This document shows positions 45,641-54,160 of a DNA stretch of 64,000 bases, piece after piece (within the stretch, counting starts at the first letter, position 1; every line of letters starts with the position of its first letter). Below the pieces are notes generated by a model. It did no database searches, had not been told where the DNA came from, and was given only the letters and a program-made list of their open reading frames with translations. Origin of the DNA: Ostreococcus mediterraneus (Eukaryota > Chlorophyta > Mamiellophyceae > Mamiellales > Bathycoccaceae); contig WMKK01000002.1 in the NCBI GenBank assembly GCA_012295225.1, forward strand, positions 671,949 to 735,948, written 5' to 3'. Position numbers and translations under genes: made by a program.

Positions 45641-45760
45641 TTGTAATCACGCACCACGCACCACGCGCACCACGCACCACGCGCGCGACGACGACGCCGC
45701 GCGCCGCGCGCCGGTCGGTTGACCACGCACGGTCGGTTGACCCATCTGGTCGGTTGGACC
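45641..45760. repeat. Promoter repeats upstream of ornithine decarboxylase
   Basis: GCACCAC-type units (45648-45682) are followed by three direct copies of GGTCGGTTGACC or a near variant at 45713-45724, 45731-45743 and 45748-45760. The last copy is directly followed by ATAAAAAA. Spacing between copies is about 17-18 bp. They may be transcription-factor sites, but no family can be assigned. Confidence 0.6.
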
Positions 45761-45840
45761 ATAAAAAACGCGTGAAATCATCCGCCGACGTCGCGCCATC
45801 GCGCCAGTTCGTCGCCCGCATCGATCGGTCGACGCAAGGT

Positions 45841-47888
45841 ATGGACACGCTCACGCGCTACGATGACGTAAACGTTGAACACGACGCGTTCGCGCACGCG
45901 GATTTGAAACGCGCGGCGATCGCGGTCGAGGTACGTATCGAACAATCGCGCGGGATTACGACGCGTTGAGGGTTCGCGGGGATCGCGACGCGGTACACGA
46001 TGGTGGGCGTACGCGACGGCGCGTATGCGTGCGTGGGGGGATGTGCGAGGGGATATGTCGAGTGAAAAGTGTGCCGTCGTTTTCGCGCGCGTTCGACGCG
46101 GGTGCGCGCGGGGAAAGGGGCGAGACGTGCGCGCGAGGTGACTGACGCGCTTTTCGTGTCAATCGTCACGCGGTGAAATTGTGTTAGGACCATGTGGGTA
46201 TTCCTGGTGCGGATGCGACGATGATTACGTCCAAGCCGCGTTTTCAGCGACGATTTCAAGCGCGTTATCGACGCAGTGGGACGTCGTTCTCGGTGCAGGA
46301 CCGGGATTTGGTTGCGGCGCTCGAACAAGTCAAGTCGACGCGAGGGGCGGCGACGTACGGCGTGGCGCACCACGAAGGGCACGGCGCGAATGGGCTCAAC
46401 TCTGCGCATCGCGCGACGGATGTGCCCACGGCGCTCGGGGTCATGGTTCGTGGTCTCGCCGACACCGTTGGGTTTAAGGATTCTTTGATGAATGATAACT
46501 GTGAGCTTGAGCAACGCGTCGCGACGCGCGCCAAGGCGCTCACCGTGGATTCGGTCAAACAAGCGTTCGCGGTGAAGCCTATCGCTAGCCGGAGGCTTGT
46601 GGACGTGCATGCGCGTGCGGCCGAACTTGTTGAAGAGCACTCGTTGGAGGAAAACTTTTGCATCGTTGATCTCGCCACCGTCAAGGCGTTGTTTGATCAT
46701 CACGCCAAGAAGCTTCCGCGGGTTCGACCGCACTACGCCGTCAAGTGCCTTCCAGATCGTGGCATCATCTCTATGCTTGCCGCGCTCGGTGCCGGTTTCG
46801 ATTGCGCGTCGCAAGGCGAAGTGGAGTTGGTGACGTCTCTTGGTGTGCCCACCGAACGCATCATCTTGGCTCACCCCGTCAAGCGCCCGTGCGACTTGCG
46901 CTGCATCGCCGAGCACAACGTGCCGTACACCACCTTTGACTCTGTCTCTGAATTGCACAAGATCTTAGCGTCCAAGGTGAACGTGAAGCTCGTTCTTCGC
47001 ATCCGTGCCGACGATCCGATGGCGCGCTTGCCTCTTGGTGCGAAATACGGAGCGCCGCTGGATAAGGTGAACGAGTTGCTCTCCGTCGCGGCGTTGCTCA
47101 ACTTGGATGTCGCCGGCGTTTCTTTCCACGTCGGGTCGTCCTCGCGCAACCCGGACGCCTATCGCAACGCCATTACGTACGCGCGTCAAATCTTTGATCA
47201 AGCGGTGAGCATGGGATTCAATATGCACTTGCTCGACTTGGGCGGCGGCTTCACCGGCTCCTTCAACGCCGACGGCTCTGTCAGCGAGGCGCCGAGCGAT
47301 TTCGACCGCGTGCGCCAGGCTTTGGATGAAATCTTCCCCGACGATGGCACCTTCCCTGGCTTGCAAATCATCGATGAACCTGGTCGTTACTTTGCTCAAG
47401 CTCCCGTCACGATGGCTTGCCTCGTGTACGGCAAGCGCGAAGGCACCACGGATGAAGGTGAACGTCACGTTGACTATTACATCACCGATGGCTTGTATGG
47501 CTCGTTCAATGGTATCATTTACGACGGCCTCGATTTGCCCACGTACTTTTTGCAGCCGAATAAAGTCGCTCCGCTCGCGTGCGACGGAGAGGATTACGAA
47601 AAGCTCAAGATTTCCTCCACCGTCTATGGACCGACGTGTGACTCGCTTGATTGCGTGATGCGCAACATTCCTCTTCCTGAACTTTCCAACGGTGATTGGT
47701 TGATGTTCCCTGACGCTGGTGCGTACACCATGGCTGGCGCGTGTGACTTCAACGGCATCTTGTGCTCAAAGTATCACTGCTTTTACGTGTACGGGGAGGA
47801 GATGGCGCGCACCGCCACCGACCGGCAACTCCAAGAGATTGTTTTCTCTAACGATCGCCCTGCGTGCGAACTCGTGCAAAACCGATAA
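45841..47888 (+). CDS. ODC: Ornithine decarboxylase, two exons
   Basis: Exon 1, 45841-45930, encodes MDTLTRYDDVNVEHDAFAHA plus 10 residues. The intron 45931-46187 (257 nt, phase 0) has donor GTACGTAT, branch motif CTGAC at 46142-46146 and acceptor TTAG. Exon 2 starts DHVGIPGADATM. The product is 596 aa. Group IV PLP decarboxylase motifs: PHYAVKCLPD (PLP Lys), GVSFHVGSS, LDLGGGFTG, IIDEPGRYFAQAP and YGPTCDSLDCV, whose Cys-Asp pair is diagnostic of ODC. The N-terminal roughly 130 residues are an extension beyond animal ODC. It makes putrescine, the first step of polyamine synthesis. The exon 2 reading frame alone has no suitable early ATG, which supports the intron. Confidence 0.92.
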
Positions 47889-48258
47889 TGTTTACACACA
47901 TCGGCTTCATCGCGCGGTTGTCAAACCGCGCGATTATTTTTCTGAAAAGAACCACCTGAACGCGACGCGAAGTCAACATTTGACATTTTCGCGCGCGCTT
48001 CGTGCGACGCACGTCAAGGACGCAACGCTGCTGGTATTCATTAATATCATTGTGTTGTTGTTGTATATTTTAGTCTAGAAAATGCGCATTTTGAGTTTGT
48101 CCGTCTCTTGATTGTTTGTAATGTTAAGGTCCAAGGCTCACTTGAACGCCCGTCTGTGTCTCGCCTCCTCCTGGTTGTTTTTTTTGTACGCGCCCCGACG
48201 CACACTCGCGCGTCATCTCGCGTCGCCCGTCGCCCGCGTCGCGCACACACATCGCGGC
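47889..48258. other. Intergenic: ODC 3' region and ROMO1/Mgr2 5' region
   Basis: This 370-bp gap starts with the strong hairpin at 47909-47934, then AT-rich sequence and TTTAGTCTAGAAAATG. TGTAA lies at about 48117. In-frame codons from 48112 extend the next gene upstream but look non-coding. No RNA gene is recognised. Confidence 0.4.
47909..47934 (+). terminator. Perfect 11-bp stem-loop just after the ODC stop codon
   Basis: ATCGCGCGGTT pairs perfectly with AACCGCGCGAT across a 4-nt GTCA loop and is followed by TATTTTTC. It begins 20 nt after the stop codon. It looks like a bacterial-style terminator, but in a nuclear mRNA it would be a 3' UTR hairpin that could affect stability or 3' processing. 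Confidence 0.5.
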
Positions 48259-48477
48259 ATGGACAGTCGGTGCGTGAATCGCGTCACCACGGGCGCCGCG
48301 CTCGGCGCCACGGTTGGCGGCGCCGTCGGCGCGTGCTACGGCACGTACGAAGCATTCGCGTACAAGCTCCCGGGGGCGTTAAAGGTGCGACACATCGGAA
48401 GGGCCACGATCGGGTCCTCGGCGCTGTTTGGGTTATTTTTAGGCGCCGGGTCGCTGCTGCAGTGCGGACGGCGGTGA
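48259..48477 (+). CDS. ROMO1/Mgr2 family small mitochondrial inner-membrane protein
   Basis: Predicted protein of 72 aa. C-NRVTTGAALGATVGGAVGA and RATIGSSALFGLFLGAGSLL give two Gly-rich membrane spans ending in a Cys, the ROMO1/Mgr2 pattern. In yeast Mgr2 is a lateral gatekeeper of the TIM23 import channel. I start at ATG 48259 (MDSRCVNRV); the upstream open frame is not conserved-looking. Confidence 0.85.
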   Translation: MDSRCVNRVTTGAALGATVGGAVGACYGTYEAFAYKLPGALKVRHIGRATIGSSALFGLFLGAGSLLQCGRR

Positions 48478-48680
48478 TGCGCGCGCGTGACGCGCGAGGT
48501 TGGTGGGGGGATTGTCCCGCGAGCCGTCGACGCCTCGACGCGCGCGAGACGGCGGGTGTAATAGAAGGACATCGCAGTAGCGCGGACGCGGGGAGCGCGC
48601 AGAGGTGGACGCAGATGCGGGCGGTGTGTGTTTCATATGCGTTTATAATACAAATGGCGAGGCTGTGTAGTAGTTAGCAA

Positions 48681-49258
48681 TTACTTCCCGTCGAGCTGCC
48701 TCGCGATAAACTCGGCGTTTATTTCCCTACACTCTGATTCCACGCACCCGACGACGACTTCGATGCCGGCATCGAGCAACGTTTGAATACCACCACCACT
48801 CACTCTCGGGTCGGGATCGACGAAACCCACGACGACGCGACGAACGCCGGCGTCGACGAGCGCGCGCGAGCACGGAGGCGTGCGCCCGAAATGATTACAC
48901 GGTTCCAACGTCACGTACGCCGTCGCTCCGCGCGCGAGCTCACCCGCGGCACGAAGTGCAAACACCTCAGCGTGAGGTTCGCCCGCCTTCGGGTGATACC
49001 CTTGACCTACGACGTCGCCGTTCGCGCCGACGATGACGCACCCGACGAGCGGGTTCGGAAACGTCTTGCCTCGCGCGGTAGCCGCGAGCGCCAGCGCCTG
49101 GCGCATGTACGCCTCGTCGCGCGCATCGGGCGACGCAGACGACTCGCGCGCACCGCCTGACGGCGCCGGTGCGGCGCTGTGCGCCGTATGGCGCGACGCG
49201 CGGATCAAACGTCGCGCGTTCGGGGTGCGCTGCAACGACGATGTCGCTGAAACTCGAC

Positions 49259-49291
<33 letters not shown>

Positions 49292-49367
49292 TCGACGCAC
49301 ACGACCCATCAGCGCACGCGCGGACGCACGAGACGCCACGCGACGTCGCGTGCGCGGCGAAAGACAT
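48681..49367 (-). CDS. PYRD: Riboflavin biosynthesis deaminase (RibD deaminase domain / PYRD), plastid
   Basis: Predicted protein of 228 aa. The presequence contains a ten-Ser run encoded by a trinucleotide repeat. The cytidine-deaminase-fold domain has GEPHAEVFAL (zinc His and catalytic Glu) and LEPCNHFGRTPPCSRALV (zinc Cys pair). It ends after the deaminase domain with no RibD reductase, as in plant PYRD. The reaction deaminates the pyrimidine intermediate in riboflavin synthesis. The frame extends to GTG 49436; I use ATG 49367 (MSFAAHATSRG). Confidence 0.9.
49261..49290. repeat. (GAC)10 trinucleotide repeat encoding poly-Ser on the minus strand
   Basis: Ten perfect units lie within the transit peptide of the riboflavin deaminase. 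Together with the arrays at 27853 and 37801 it is the third array of exactly ten units in this window. Confidence 0.9.
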
Positions 49368-49486
49368 ACCGCGTCGACGACGACGACGACGACGACGCGC
49401 GCGTGAGTGACGACGGGCACCGCACCGCTTGTGCACGTCACAACGCGCCTTGTGCGTCGAGAGTCTCGAGACGCAGCGCGAGAGCG

Positions 49487-49984
49487 ATGGCGGACGCGTT
49501 ACGTGCGAACGCGCGCGATCAAATCGCGCGCTTGCTCACGCAGTTGGCGGACCTGGAAGACGCGCGCGAGGAGTTTGATGACGACGAGTACGAGGAGACC
49601 AAGGCGGAGACGTTGGCGCAGTTGGATAGTTTTAAAACGTCGCTGGCGAGGATGACGACTGGGGACGTGACGCTGACGAATGAACTGGAGACGATTAAGT
49701 CGGCGACGTTGGCGGCGATATCGGCGGCGTTCAAGACGCCTGAGATTTTGAAGTTGTTTGCGCTAAAACAACCAGAGGCGTTGCGGGAGCGTTTGCGCGC
49801 GTGCGAACGGGACGTGTTATTGGGCAAGATGAGTGACGCAAAGGGAAAAATAGAGCGAGTGGAGATTTTGACGGCGTTGAAAAAGTTACAGGCGCCTTTG
49901 GAAGAGTCGGAGCTGACGTTTTTGCGCGAACACATGACGGCTGGTTTGGCTGAGTTTGTCGCCGTCGCCGGCGACAACGCGTAG
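49487..49984 (+). CDS. LZIC-like protein (ICAT-domain family)
   Basis: Predicted protein of 165 aa from ATG 49487 (MADALRANARDQ). It aligns with LZIC throughout: LADLEDAREEFDDDEYEETK (coiled coil), ISAAFKTPEILKLFALKQPE and VEILTALKKLQAPLEESELT (ICAT domain). In animals ICAT binds beta-catenin. Algae lack Wnt signalling, so the role here is unknown. TGTAA at 50028-50032 is a good polyadenylation signal. It converges with the glucan dikinase. Confidence 0.85.
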   Translation: MADALRANARDQIARLLTQLADLEDAREEFDDDEYEETKAETLAQLDSFKTSLARMTTGDVTLTNELETIKSATLAAISAAFKTPEILKLFALKQPEALRERLRACERDVLLGKMSDAKGKIERVEILTALKKLQAPLEESELTFLREHMTAGLAEFVAVAGDNA

Positions 49985-50124
49985 CGGTATTTAAAGTTTT
50001 TAGCACAGCGTAGCGGCAGCTGGGCGATTGTAATCACAACATACCAGTAGTACAGTAGTCTAACGCATATTATGTTTGCGGGAGCCAAGCACGCACGCGA
50101 GAGGTACCTGTAGATATCATTACT

Positions 50125-53100
50125 TTACGGTTGCGGCCTTGCCTGCACGATGCACAATTCGCCACTCGGCAAGACGCAGCCTTCGATGTCTTGAGCGAGA
50201 AGCTCAGCCCGTGGACTCAACTCGTGCTCAAGCATGAGACCAATGGCGAGAATACGCGCGGCAACGCTTGAGCGCTTCACAGCGTCGTTACTGAGCCAAT
50301 GCGTGGCGTAGTCGGCGGCTACGGATTTCATCCCCGTGGGCGATTCGTCGTCGCGCACGAGCGCCGCGCCAAACGACGCGAATGCGTTTACAGTGACATT
50401 CTTCGACGACTTTTCGATAGACATACGGCACGGAGTTCCACGAATAGCACCAGACGCAAGAGTTTCGCCCAAGCCGAGCGCAAACTCGGCATATGCCGAA
50501 TTGACATCATCCGTAAGCGGGTGCGTCGTGTGCAAAACAAAACTCACCTCTGGCGAGAGCATTTCTTGCACGAGCACACACATATGCGCACTTAGTTGAC
50601 CAACACCCGCGGCGTGGCGGGAAGCAACTGCGCGCGTAGTGTACAGAGATGCCCAGACCTCGCCTACAGCCGTAGCAAATGCCTCACGATTGTTCGGGTC
50701 AACGTTTGGAATGGAGTCGTACAAGCCCGCCGCTGACATACCTTCAAGGTCCTCGACGTTGGCGCTACTCCGGACCATCACGCGAGCGCTTGGACCAAAT
50801 TTGGACGAAATCGTATCCATGGCACTTTCAGAAGGCTTGAGAGAGCGAATCAAGTTCTGGATGTTATCGCACAACTTTTTCGTTCGAGCCGCGTCAGACG
50901 CGCACTCTGGAGATTCTAGCTCCACGATTAAAGATTCGAGGTGCTCGAGCTTGCCAATATTCGCACACGCAAACTCCATGGCGCCAAACGGGAGAACCGC
51001 ACCCTTAGGTGCCAAAAATTGTGTTTCACCAGCAGATTTCTCAGCAATGGCACTCAAATGTGCGCACATTGCCGACTTGGTCCCCGCGATTCGTGTTGAA
51101 GCGTCAGTGCCCATCGCGTGCAAATCGACCAGGTCTATGACGGTCGTAGCCTTGGATAAATCAGCATCCAACTCTTGCTTAAGAACTTTGGAAGTCGACG
51201 TTGTCGACGGCGATGTCTTCGATGTACTACCCGCCTCGTCCGTCTGTTCAAGTGTGATCCCGGTGGATTCAGCGCAGAGCTTTACCGACCCTTGGTTCAT
51301 CAACGAGCGAGCATACTCTACAAGCTTATCGTCCTCCACTGCGATCAAAGGCACGTGCGCTTGTCGCGCTCGAAGTGCCAAGTGGCTCAAATGCGGCAAT
51401 GCGTGACACAGGACAATGCCCCTAATGTTCTGCCCCAGCGTGGAGACCTCCTCGTCGCCATCGGCATTCGCGACAAGCAACACAACTGGCTCATTGAACT
51501 GTGCGCACGCCTCCGGAGTGAGTCGATCCACATACTTGAATGCCCCAATCGCGGTACCTTGTACGACACAATCCCAACCTGCCGCGCCTGTGATCTGACG
51601 ACTGACGCGTAAGAGCAAGGATGCGAGCTTGGCGGATTGAAACACGACGCTCGCGCGAATCTGTCCCTCAGTGAATACGTTGACAGACTCTCCGTCGATA
51701 CCGAGCGCATTCCCGAGACTCGACGCCCGACCATCGAATAGAGATTCGAGTAACTCGCAAAAATCGACAGCACTGCGTCGCGCGCGCTCTGCGATTGCTT
51801 GCACACGCAAACCGCCCTCTTCGCCATTCGGCAAACCATCACGAGCGAGCGTCGCCGCTTCAGAAGCGATGGCTTCCATTTCTTGATCCCCTCCAGAGCT
51901 TAGAGACAGCGTGCGCGATGTCAAAGCGAGTGCCTCAAGCGCGAGTTTCAACTCACTCGCGCATATGTCGCTTCGCGGCGGTTCACTTTCGGCGCCGAGC
52001 GTGTTCAACAATCGGCTCAAGAGTACAAAAGCGTAATCTTCCATACTCACTTCAGCCAGTCGCCATTGCTGGCGCTGGCTACTAGGGGCATTTTTGAGGT
52101 CACCAGCATGATCTAATGCGCCGATTATATCGCTGCGTGCATTGTGAATAGCCTTCAAGCATTCAACGAGTATACTCATGACGGTTTGATCACCCAGCGC
52201 GTCGACGTTAGAAAGTGCGTCGACGTTGGCCTTGGCTTGCAGGAACTTCTTCGAACTTTCCGAAGCTGTCCCCGGCGCACCCTGCTCGTTCGCAATTCTA
52301 TCGATGCGATCCGCCACTGAAGAAGCGTTGAAAAATTCCTTCAATTCGCGGTAAAAAATCTTGAACTCGTTGACGAATTCTTCAGGATAATCAGTACCAG
52401 GCGCGGTGAGCTTAGCGAGCATGGCCTCGGTTGCGACCAAATCCTCAGGACCAGCGCATCTGTGAAGCTTGTTTTGAATTGTATGCTTGATCTCTTGACG
52501 CACTTCGCGACACTTTCCGTGCTGGTCACCCTTACCGTGCGCGATATCTCGAATGCGCGTAAGAGGTACGCTCTGCGTAAATTCAGCTGTAAACGCCGGC
52601 AATCGAGGATGCAACCTGCGAATGAGAGCGCGAAGCTCACGCGCACGATGATGGTCACCGTTCTGCGCTATTTCACTCGCATGCCGCTCTGCGGCTTCTA
52701 TGGCGCCATACATGCGTTCGGCTGATCCAGCGTGGTGGTTGGGGCGATAATGCGTACCGTCTTCGACGCACGCGATGGCTCCGACAGAAATCCAAAACAA
52801 ATACACCGTGGCGTACGCCATCGAATCCACATCAGCGCCATTTTCACACAGAAGCTTTTCTACCATTTGAAGTTTCTGACGCCACGAAGAGGAGTCTCGA
52901 TCACCGCCAACGATGCTCGCAGCAGCCGGAGCGAGATTATCCGTGCTCCATCGCAAATTGCGCTCGCTGCCGCCACCCTTGTGCGTTTGCAACTTCACCT
53001 CTGATCCCCGCCATTGATTCAACGCTGCGAACTCGGGTTGTTGGTCTACTTTCTGAGTTTGCGCAGGTTCTCGGGGCGCCGTCACCGGCGGCGGCAGCGG

Positions 53101-53979
53101 CGTCGGCGGCGGTGGCGGCACAGAAGCCACGGACTTTTGTTCCGTTCGCTTCTTTGGCGCCTCCGGCTCGCTTCGCCGCGCGGCGGGCGTTGCCGCGGTT
53201 GACGAATCTCGAGCACGTGTGGCGTTCACAGCATCACGTACGTTGATGATGATATCGCCATTTGTACTCGCATCCTTGAACCACACCTTGCAATCCTGCG
53301 TGCGCACCAAGAACACAACCGCGCCCACTCCGTCGTCCTTGGCATCCAGCGTCAGCGTCGCCGTTTCTTCGCCCTTCGTACCGGTACCTAAAAACGGCGA
53401 TTCGCACGACATCGCATCGGGCGCGCGCGAGTTCGCCGGCACTTCTTGCAACGCATCGTACGGCGACCGCCAAGGTGCACCCGCGCAATCGAGAACGCCC
53501 CAATGTAATAACGCGTTCGCACCGTCGCTTCCTCTCGCCTCCACCCTGTCGAGCGCCAGCGTCAGCGTCACCGCAGACGCATGCGCTGCCGGCGCGATGG
53601 CGTACCGTAAACGCGCGCTGGATCCATTATCACTCTTTAACATCATCTCTCTCCACGTCGCGACGTTGCCGCTCGCGGCGACGACACTAGGCACCTCGTC
53701 GACGCTCGGCGCTCGCGTTCGAGTCGGCGTCTTCGCCGCGTTCGCCGCCGCCTCGCGAAGATCGTTCGCTAAACCCTCCAAAACGCCGCGCGCATCATCC
53801 GCGAGAAACGGGTTCTTCACCGCACCGTCGTCTTTCGCGGCGTTCACCTTGATGGTGCGCGCCGCGGCGACGGAGATGCGACGGCGATGCGGCGCGGACC
53901 CGCGACGAGCGCACGCGTTCGTGACGACGACGACGCGCGCCGCGAGCGTCGCTGTCGCTGGCGATGCGCGCACTGACAT
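50125..53979 (-). CDS. GWD: Alpha-glucan water dikinase (GWD-type), plastid
   Basis: Predicted protein of 1284 aa without introns. Residues 1-50 form a transit peptide. A CBM45-like starch-binding domain follows at about 90-250 (ANALLHWGVLDCAGAPWRSP). After a Pro-rich linker comes a long helical region, then the phosphohistidine region LPHLSHLALRARQAHVPLIA (about residue 865). The C-terminal PPDK-type nucleotide-binding domain includes FGPSARVMVRSSANVEDLEG and ends CIVQARPQP. The enzyme phosphorylates starch glucosyl residues to allow degradation. Only one CBM45-like segment is apparent, whereas GWD1 has two; assignment to GWD1 or GWD2/3 is open. Confidence 0.9.
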   Translation of the reverse strand: MSVRASPATATLAARVVVVTNACARRGSAPHRRRISVAAARTIKVNAAKDDGAVKNPFLADDARGVLEGLANDLREAAANAAKTPTRTRAPSVDEVPSVVAASGNVATWREMMLKSDNGSSARLRYAIAPAAHASAVTLTLALDRVEARGSDGANALLHWGVLDCAGAPWRSPYDALQEVPANSRAPDAMSCESPFLGTGTKGEETATLTLDAKDDGVGAVVFLVRTQDCKVWFKDASTNGDIIINVRDAVNATRARDSSTAATPAARRSEPEAPKKRTEQKSVASVPPPPPTPLPPPVTAPREPAQTQKVDQQPEFAALNQWRGSEVKLQTHKGGGSERNLRWSTDNLAPAAASIVGGDRDSSSWRQKLQMVEKLLCENGADVDSMAYATVYLFWISVGAIACVEDGTHYRPNHHAGSAERMYGAIEAAERHASEIAQNGDHHRARELRALIRRLHPRLPAFTAEFTQSVPLTRIRDIAHGKGDQHGKCREVRQEIKHTIQNKLHRCAGPEDLVATEAMLAKLTAPGTDYPEEFVNEFKIFYRELKEFFNASSVADRIDRIANEQGAPGTASESSKKFLQAKANVDALSNVDALGDQTVMSILVECLKAIHNARSDIIGALDHAGDLKNAPSSQRQQWRLAEVSMEDYAFVLLSRLLNTLGAESEPPRSDICASELKLALEALALTSRTLSLSSGGDQEMEAIASEAATLARDGLPNGEEGGLRVQAIAERARRSAVDFCELLESLFDGRASSLGNALGIDGESVNVFTEGQIRASVVFQSAKLASLLLRVSRQITGAAGWDCVVQGTAIGAFKYVDRLTPEACAQFNEPVVLLVANADGDEEVSTLGQNIRGIVLCHALPHLSHLALRARQAHVPLIAVEDDKLVEYARSLMNQGSVKLCAESTGITLEQTDEAGSTSKTSPSTTSTSKVLKQELDADLSKATTVIDLVDLHAMGTDASTRIAGTKSAMCAHLSAIAEKSAGETQFLAPKGAVLPFGAMEFACANIGKLEHLESLIVELESPECASDAARTKKLCDNIQNLIRSLKPSESAMDTISSKFGPSARVMVRSSANVEDLEGMSAAGLYDSIPNVDPNNREAFATAVGEVWASLYTTRAVASRHAAGVGQLSAHMCVLVQEMLSPEVSFVLHTTHPLTDDVNSAYAEFALGLGETLASGAIRGTPCRMSIEKSSKNVTVNAFASFGAALVRDDESPTGMKSVAADYATHWLSNDAVKRSSVAARILAIGLMLEHELSPRAELLAQDIEGCVLPSGELCIVQARPQP

Positions 53980-54160
53980 CGTTGGCGTTGACGTCGTCGA
54001 TTTTCGCGATCGCGCGCGGTGTCGACGACGATAACGACGCGCGCGAGAGTGTGGTTGGGCGAGCGTCCCGCTGAGCTGTCATTGAAGATTTTAAACGCGC
54101 GACGTTTGGCGACTTGAGTGTACTACAAAACTGGAATAGTGTATTATTGTTATGGAATTG

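Noticed and set aside
45858-46958. 366-residue open frame antisense to the ODC gene
   Set aside because: It is composition-driven (Arg/His-rich) and lies opposite strongly supported ODC exons; long antisense frames are common in this GC-rich sequence.
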